DNA from: GCA-002780795 sp964545385
Lineage (GTDB): Bacteria > Patescibacteriota > Microgenomatia > UBA1406 > GWC2-37-13
Assembly: GCA_964545385.1 (NCBI GenBank)
Contig: CAZJFG010000022.1
Coordinates: 1 to 10,335 of the forward strand
Length of the DNA stretch: 10,335 bases
Reading direction: 5' to 3'
This document shows, one piece after another, positions 6,548 to 10,335 of this stretch (its first letter is position 1; each line of letters begins with the position of its first letter). The notes below the pieces were generated by a model. The model did no database searches. It was not told the DNA's origin and worked only from the letters and a program-made list of their open reading frames with translations. The translations under genes were made by a program, and so were the position numbers.

Positions 6548-7525
6548 TTATTTTTGATGAACAATTTCAATTAAGAGTGTTTCAAAAATAAGGCTGATAG
6601 GAATAGCCAAAACTGCACCAACCACTCCGCCGATTCTGCCGCCTACAATAAGAGCAATCAGTATAAAAATTGGGTTAAGACCTGTTGCTTTTTTCATAAT
6701 CATTGGAACAACAATATTGTTTTCAAGCTGTTGGATTAAAAATGAAACTGCCAAAGCAACAACCCCCATTAAATAGGACTGAGAGAGGCCAATTATTATT
6801 GCCGGTATCGCTGCAACTATCGGTCCGAGGTTTGGAACAATCTCCAAAATTCCAGCTAATACAGCCAAAGGCAGCGGGTATTTTAACCCCACCAAACTAA
6901 ATCCAATAAAGCTCAAAAAACCAACGATAAACATCAAACTTATTTCACCCCAAAACCAGCTGCTCATTCTTTTTTCCACACGGTTAAAGATATTAACTAC
7001 CGTTTGCGTCTTTTTTTCCTCAAAAAAACGTATTAGTAGGTTTTTAATGAAATCTTCCTCCAAAAGGAAATAAAAGCCGAAAAATAAAGTAGAGATAACA
7101 AAAAGAGTATTTGAAAAAAAGTTTTTGGCAAAGTTAAAAACCTGGCTCGTGATATCCGGCAGGTAATTTGAAAAAGAGGATAAGTTAAGTACGTTTGTTT
7201 GATTGGGCCAAAGGCTTGCAGCAATAGAAGGAACCATCATTAAAAGTTGACCGCTTTCTTTTACAAGCGGAGGAATAATAAAGGTAAGAATATAACTAAA
7301 AAAACCAATAAAAAAAAGGTAAACTATGATCAATGCGAATACTCGGGGAAACTTTCTTTTTGTCAAAAACTTAACCGCCGGCTTTAGCGCACACATAATA
7401 ATAAAAGCTATAAGTAATGAAAATAAAAGATCACGTACCATCCATAGAAATTTGAGGAGTATAAAAAAAACAACGGTAAAAATTATAGTTCTGTGAGAAA
7501 TCTCTATTTTGTAGGTTTTTTCCAT
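6548..7525 (-). CDS. AI-2E family transporter (PerM/TqsA-like permease)
   Basis: A 325-residue polytopic membrane protein with about eight hydrophobic stretches: roughly 13-30, 32-48, 60-86, 138-155, 194-213, 216-247, 250-268 and 285-320. The family fingerprint is clear in the second half: GLKYPLPLAVLAGILEIVPN (213-232) running into LGPIVAAIPAIIIGL (233-247), then QQLENNIVVPMIM (265-277) and GLNPIFILIALIVGG (282-296). A soluble, charged segment (about 156-190) separates the two halves, as in other members. The family was named for autoinducer-2 export by E. coli TqsA, but characterised members also include sodium/proton antiporters, so the substrate is open. It starts 17 bp after comF and has a consensus promoter spanning the end of comF. 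Length is typical (about 330-370, slightly short at the C-terminus). Confidence 0.92.
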   Translation of the reverse strand: MEKTYKIEISHRTIIFTVVFFILLKFLWMVRDLLFSLLIAFIIMCALKPAVKFLTKRKFPRVFALIIVYLFFIGFFSYILTFIIPPLVKESGQLLMMVPSIAASLWPNQTNVLNLSSFSNYLPDITSQVFNFAKNFFSNTLFVISTLFFGFYFLLEEDFIKNLLIRFFEEKKTQTVVNIFNRVEKRMSSWFWGEISLMFIVGFLSFIGFSLVGLKYPLPLAVLAGILEIVPNLGPIVAAIPAIIIGLSQSYLMGVVALAVSFLIQQLENNIVVPMIMKKATGLNPIFILIALIVGGRIGGVVGAVLAIPISLIFETLLIEIVHQK

Positions 7526-7535
7526 TTATATGTTA

Positions 7536-7563
7536 ATTATAACTAGCCTCTGGCCAATGTCAA
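7536..7563 (-). promoter_or_regulatory. Consensus promoter of the AI-2E permease gene inside the comF 3' end
   Basis: On the minus strand a perfect -35 TTGACA (7563-7558) is followed by a 16-nt spacer and a perfect -10 TATAAT (7541-7536). The -35 and most of the spacer are comF coding sequence; the -10 starts 1 nt after the comF TAG stop. The ATG begins 10 nt after the -10, so the mRNA would have a leader of only 3-4 nt. It is the best promoter in the window. Confidence 0.75.
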
Positions 7564-8220
7564 AACAAAAACTTTGTCACAGCCTGATTTTTTTAAAACT
7601 CTGGCTGCTTCAAAAATTGTGTTTCCTGTCGTTAATAGATCATCAACAAGGACCACTCTTGCTTTTTTAACTTTTCTTTTATTTTTGACGACAAATACTC
7701 CTTTTACGTTTGATCTTCTTTCTTTTTTTGTTTTCATTTGAGCTTGGGGCTCTGTTTCTTTTTTTCTTTCCAACCAATCAACTTTTTTTAGCTTCAAAAA
7801 ACGATTAAAAAAATCAGCAATAATTTCTGCCTGATTAAAGCCCCGGTTATTTAATTTTTTGATATTCAAGGGGATTGGTTGAATAAATTCCGGTTGGGTC
7901 CAAGCGGATATTTTTTCTAATCTTTTAGGCTCTATTGTCAAAATAAACTCGTCCCAAACAGCACATGCGTGGCGATATTTAAATGCTTTGACAATTTTCT
8001 TTAAGGTATTATTGTACTTAAAAACGGTTAAAAAACCGTCAACTCCGTTTTCTTTGCTGCAACCCGGATGAGTAAAACCAAACATGCTTTTCCTTCCACA
8101 GTAAAGACATCTATCATAATCAAAATATTCCAGCTTTTTTTGGCATTTCGGGCAAAGATACGTTCCAATTTTAGAACAACTCAAACAAAATTTTGGGAAG
8201 AAAAAATCCTTTAAAAACAT
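7543..8220 (-). CDS. ComF-family phosphoribosyltransferase-like protein
   Basis: A 225-residue ComF/GntX-type protein with an N-terminal zinc-ribbon-like cysteine set (Cys12, Cys15, Cys23, Cys26, Cys38, Cys41, plus Cys54) and a C-terminal type I phosphoribosyltransferase fold. The PRPP-loop signature VVLVDDLLTTGNTI lies at 189-202, and the family motif NNRGFNQAE at 124-132. In Firmicutes and Haemophilus-type bacteria ComF acts in the cytosol and helps handle single-stranded DNA during natural transformation. The PRTase-fold reaction, if any, is not established. No comE or pilin genes are present here, so a competence role is inferred from family only. It is the first gene of the leftward group and divergent from nrdR across 199 bp. 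The start at 8220 is preceded by GAAGGT touching the ATG, too close to serve as a ribosome binding site. Confidence 0.9.
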   Translation of the reverse strand: MFLKDFFFPKFCLSCSKIGTYLCPKCQKKLEYFDYDRCLYCGRKSMFGFTHPGCSKENGVDGFLTVFKYNNTLKKIVKAFKYRHACAVWDEFILTIEPKRLEKISAWTQPEFIQPIPLNIKKLNNRGFNQAEIIADFFNRFLKLKKVDWLERKKETEPQAQMKTKKERRSNVKGVFVVKNKRKVKKARVVLVDDLLTTGNTIFEAARVLKKSGCDKVFVLTLARG

Positions 8221-8227
8221 ACCTTCA

Positions 8228-8233
8228 AGTATA
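8228..8233 (-). promoter_or_regulatory. Candidate -10 element of comF
   Basis: TATACT on the minus strand (8233-8228; 5/6 match) lies 7 nt before the comF ATG, which would place transcription start on or next to the A of the ATG. An overlapping TAATAT (8237-8232) lies 10-11 nt before the ATG. No good -35 is spaced correctly; TTGATA at 8269-8264 is too far. Confidence 0.4.
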
Positions 8234-8419
8234 TTAAAAATACAGTTAACATTCAGTATTTAATATCAAGCAACCTCTCTGGTTTTGTTCAATTTTTTTA
8301 TGGTATTTCGTTTGAAAAAACTTTTTAAGCTCGGTTCCAAACCTATGATCTATTTTGTTATGCTTTTGACCTCTTGCAAACCCAGCTGTAGTGTTATAAA
8401 TTTTTAAAGCACACTAATT
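8234..8419. other. Divergent comF-nrdR intergenic region
   Basis: With the seven bases before comF, this is the largest gene-free gap in the window (199 bp). It holds the candidate comF -10 at its left edge and the nrdR promoter and NrdR-box-like sites at its right edge (8374-8426). The middle (about 8270-8370) shows no repeat, RNA fold or motif I can support. A 35-codon reading frame (8300-8407, plus) overlaps the nrdR promoter and is treated under findings as doubtful. Confidence 0.6.
8374..8400 (+). promoter_or_regulatory. Candidate nrdR-nrdJ promoter with extended -10
   Basis: An extended -10 TGTTATAAA is seen (TATAAA at 8395-8400 preceded by TG one base away, 8392-8393). A TTGCAA at 8374-8379 is a possible -35 with a short 15-nt spacer; an extended -10 needs little -35 help. 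The predicted start is near 8407, giving a leader of about 13 nt without a Shine-Dalgarno sequence. Confidence 0.5.
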
Positions 8420-8426
8420 ATGTACT
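8379..8426 (+). promoter_or_regulatory. Pair of degenerate NrdR-box-like operators
   Basis: Compared with the known 16-bp NrdR box (ACACWATATATWGTGT), AACCCAGCTGTAGTGT at 8379-8394 and ACACTAATTATGTACT at 8411-8426 each match 10 of 16 positions. The inner half-sites TAGTGT and ACACTA are perfect and the outer halves degenerate. The boxes are separated by 16 bp (32 bp start to start), the roughly three-helical-turn spacing known for NrdR operators, and bracket the -10. The second box covers the nrdR start codon. Confidence 0.45.
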
Positions 8427-8866
8427 GTTTATTTTGCAAACATACAGACACCGAGGTGATAGAAACACGTCTTTCGGAAGACGGGACAACAATAAGGAGA
8501 AGAAGGAAATGTCCCAAATGTGATAAGCGCTTTACCACCTATGAGCGGGTGGAGGGACTGCCAATACTTGTTATTAAAAAAGACGGAAGAAGAGAAAAGT
8601 TTGAAAGGGAAAAGCTAAGACGGGGGATTATCCGTTCTTGCGGCAAAACAACTGTTTCTGCCGATCAGATAGAAAAAATAATTAATCTGGTTACGGAAGA
8701 AATCAAACAACAGTCGTCAACCGAGGTAGAAAGCAGGATGATTGGAAATTTAGTTGCCCAACAACTAAAAAAAATTGATAAAATTGCCTACATTCGGTTT
8801 GCGTCGGTTTTTAGGCGTTTTGAAGAGGTTGAAGATTTCCAGAAAGAACTAAAAAAATTAACATAA
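8420..8866 (+). CDS. nrdR: Transcriptional repressor NrdR
   Basis: A 148-residue NrdR, the nucleotide-sensing repressor of ribonucleotide reductase genes. The N-terminal zinc ribbon has Cys3, Cys6, Cys31 and Cys34 (MYCLFC and CPKC), with the basic DNA-binding RRRRK (26-30) and RFTTYERVE (37-45). An ATP-cone domain spans about 48-138, including VIKKDGRREKFEREKLRRGI (51-70) and the conserved YIRFASVFRRFEEVEDF ending (124-140). In the family this domain binds ATP or dATP and sets oligomeric state and DNA binding. Length is typical (about 150). The second residue pair reads CLFC instead of the common CPFC, leaving the zinc ligands intact. It lies 26 bp upstream of the reductase gene it would control, on the same strand, and NrdR-box-like sites overlap its promoter and start codon, which suggests autoregulation. 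Confidence 0.97.
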   Translation: MYCLFCKHTDTEVIETRLSEDGTTIRRRRKCPKCDKRFTTYERVEGLPILVIKKDGRREKFEREKLRRGIIRSCGKTTVSADQIEKIINLVTEEIKQQSSTEVESRMIGNLVAQQLKKIDKIAYIRFASVFRRFEEVEDFQKELKKLT

Positions 8867-8892
8867 ATTAATAATTGTAATAATACATATAT

Positions 8893-10335
8893 ATGAAACT
8901 GTCCGGGATTTCTCAAAAGGTTTTTCTAGACCGCTACGCTTTAAAAGATTCTTCCGGGCATCCTGTTGAAAAAAAACCTGATGAGATGTGGCGTCGTGTG
9001 GCCCGGGCCGTATCTCAACAGGAAAAAAAAGCCAATCAAAAAAAATGGCAAAAAGAATTCTTTTGGGCCATGAAAGACTTTAAATATGTCCCGGGAGGAA
9101 GAATTTTGGCTGGCGCCGGAACTGGTTTCACCGTCACATATTATAACTGCTTTGTAATCCCAAGCCCCAAAGACTCCCGTGGTGGAATTTTGGATACATT
9201 AAAACAGATGGTTGAGATTATGGCTCATGGTGGAGGAGTAGGGATAAACCTCTCTTCACTCAGGCCACGCGGCGCAAGGGTAAAAAAAGTTAATGGTTTT
9301 TCTTCGGGTCCGGCAAATTGGGCTGAACTTTTTTCTGTCGCTACAAAAGATATTATCCAACAAGGTGGTTCCAGACGTGGTGCACTTATGCTCATGCTTT
9401 GGGACTGGCACCCGGATATCGAGGAATTTATTACGGTTAAGCAAGACCTTACCCGTATAAACGGCGCCAATCTCTCACTCTGCATCTCGGATAAATTTAT
9501 GGAAGCGGTAAAAAAAGATGATGATTGGCCACTTGTTTTTCCAGACACGACAGATCCGGAATATGACCAAAAATGGGACGGTGACCTTGAGACTTGGAAA
9601 AATTTAGGTAAAAAAATCAAAGTACGTAAAATTGTCAAGGCAAGAAAAATTTGGGATAAGATTGCCGAGGCCGCCTGGAAAAGCGCCGAGCCTGGGGTTG
9701 TTTTTATGGAACGGTACAACAAGTGGCATAATAACTATTATTGGAACAGAATAAACTGTGTAAACCCTTGTGGTGAAGAAGGATTACCTGCCTGGGGAGT
9801 TTGTAACCTTGGTTCTATCAATCTTTCAGCCTTAGTAAAAGGTAATTATATAAATAAACCGGGAATATTTGATTTTAAAACACTTAAAAAAATCGTTGGA
9901 GTTGCCGTCCGTTTTCAGGATAATGTCATCGATATGGACACTTATGTTTTCCCGGGTATACGGAAAACACAACTTGAGGGCGAGCGGCGGCTGGGCCTTG
10001 GGACAATGGGTCTCGGTGACACTCTAATAAAACTTCACCTGCGTTACGGCTCGGCTAAAGCATTAAAGTTTATCGATAAAGTTTATAAAATAATTCGTGA
10101 TGAGGCATATAGCGCCGCCTCTGAAATTGCTCGGGAAAAAGGCGCTTTTGCAAAATTTGATCCTCAAAAATATTTACAAGGAAAATTTATCCAACAACTT
10201 CCCGAAGATATCCGTAAAAAAATAAAAACTTATGGTGTCCGTAACTCTTTACTTCTTATGCAAGCACCAACCGGATCAACCTCTTTGATGGCCAACACCA
10301 CATCTGGGATCGAACCTGTTTTTGAGTTTGAATTT
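8893..10335 (+). CDS. nrdJ: Adenosylcobalamin-dependent (class II) ribonucleoside-diphosphate reductase, N-terminal part
   Basis: The first 481 codons of a class II reductase, open to the right edge. It reduces ribonucleotides to deoxyribonucleotides with a radical generated from adenosylcobalamin, so it needs no oxygen and no NrdB subunit. The N-terminus (SGISQKVFLDRYALKD, 4-19) goes directly into the reductase barrel with no ATP cone, as in most class II enzymes. Key residues: Cys86 in YNCF and Cys304 in GVCNLGSINL (the reducible pair), and Asn291, Cys293 and Glu295 in NPCGE (active-site Asn, thiyl-radical Cys and Glu). Also visible are MAHGGGVGINLSSLRPRGA (110-128), IIQQGGSRRGA (154-164), HPDIEEFI (173-180) and the phosphate-binding PTGSTSLMANTTSGIEPVF (459-477). 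No intein interrupts the visible part. The C-terminal cysteine shuttle lies outside the window. The start at 8893 follows nrdR by 26 bp; only a weak AATAAT precedes it, so co-transcription with nrdR is likely. Confidence 0.95.
   Translation, partial: MKLSGISQKVFLDRYALKDSSGHPVEKKPDEMWRRVARAVSQQEKKANQKKWQKEFFWAMKDFKYVPGGRILAGAGTGFTVTYYNCFVIPSPKDSRGGILDTLKQMVEIMAHGGGVGINLSSLRPRGARVKKVNGFSSGPANWAELFSVATKDIIQQGGSRRGALMLMLWDWHPDIEEFITVKQDLTRINGANLSLCISDKFMEAVKKDDDWPLVFPDTTDPEYDQKWDGDLETWKNLGKKIKVRKIVKARKIWDKIAEAAWKSAEPGVVFMERYNKWHNNYYWNRINCVNPCGEEGLPAWGVCNLGSINLSALVKGNYINKPGIFDFKTLKKIVGVAVRFQDNVIDMDTYVFPGIRKTQLEGERRLGLGTMGLGDTLIKLHLRYGSAKALKFIDKVYKIIRDEAYSAASEIAREKGAFAKFDPQKYLQGKFIQQLPEDIRKKIKTYGVRNSLLLMQAPTGSTSLMANTTSGIEPVFEFEF

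Noticed and set aside
8883..8898. NrdR box at the nrdJ start (ATACATATATATGAAA)
   Set aside because: The ATATAT core looks suggestive, but the flanking ACAC/GTGT half-sites do not line up, giving a poor match. Control from the nrdR promoter is enough.
9225..9722. A 165-codon minus-strand reading frame opposite nrdJ
   Set aside because: It lies wholly antisense to well-conserved reductase motifs (IIQQGGSRRGA, HPDIEEFI), has no recognisable domain and is a shadow of the GC-richer coding strand.
1399..10335. Alternative genetic code, because no complete gene ends in TGA
   Set aside because: Nine stops (seven TAA, two TAG) in AT-rich DNA can easily lack TGA, and no in-frame TGA occurs at a conserved residue in any gene. 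The standard code explains everything.
1..10335. CRISPR array, tRNA or rRNA gene, IS element, phage or defence system
   Set aside because: No regularly spaced repeats, cloverleaf folds, terminal inverted repeats or transposase, integrase or nuclease-island genes were seen. All gaps are under 200 bp and the genes are housekeeping types.

Overview
The window is about 10.3 kb of AT-rich, gene-dense bacterial DNA with eleven protein-coding genes: nine complete and two cut by the window edges. Compact genes, very short spacers, heptanucleotide AT-rich spacer repeats, a bifunctional phosphoglucose/phosphomannose isomerase, a class II ribonucleotide reductase and shortened housekeeping proteins (RecX, tail-less RecA) suggest a Candidate Phyla Radiation (Patescibacteria) genome, perhaps of the Microgenomates type. 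That assignment is inference from style; no rRNA or marker set is present. No tRNA, rRNA, CRISPR array, IS element or phage gene was seen. Stop codons of the nine complete genes are seven TAA and two TAG, with no TGA.

Layout, left to right. (1) A minus-strand group transcribed right to left: a UbiA-family prenyltransferase resembling decaprenyl-phosphate phosphoribosyltransferase (3383-2463), recA (2385-1399), recX (1374-895) and the 5' part of rny, RNase Y (715-1, running off the left edge). (2) A plus-strand bifunctional phosphoglucose/phosphomannose isomerase (3430-4500), divergent from the prenyltransferase across only 46 bp and convergent with the next gene with 5 bp between stop codons. 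(3) A minus-strand group: comF-like phosphoribosyltransferase (8220-7543), AI-2E family permease (7525-6548), an FAD-dependent amine-oxidase-like oxidoreductase (6523-5252) and a membrane-anchored SIMPL-domain protein (5240-4506). (4) A plus-strand deoxyribonucleotide operon: nrdR (8420-8866) and the start of nrdJ, the adenosylcobalamin-dependent ribonucleotide reductase (8893 to the right edge).

The genes are mostly conserved housekeeping functions: RNA turnover, recombination, envelope polyprenol sugar chemistry, sugar-phosphate interconversion and dNTP supply. No undescribed multi-gene system is evident. The most interesting signals are regulatory. None of the eleven genes has a well-placed Shine-Dalgarno sequence. 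Three have a perfect TATAAT exactly 10 nt before the ATG, and two more have a near-match 7-11 nt before it, which predicts leaderless or near-leaderless mRNAs. Several of these promoters sit on the stop codon of the preceding gene. The nrdR promoter carries two degenerate NrdR-box-like sites 32 bp apart flanking an extended -10, which suggests autoregulation. The RNase Y N-terminus also lacks the usual transmembrane anchor.
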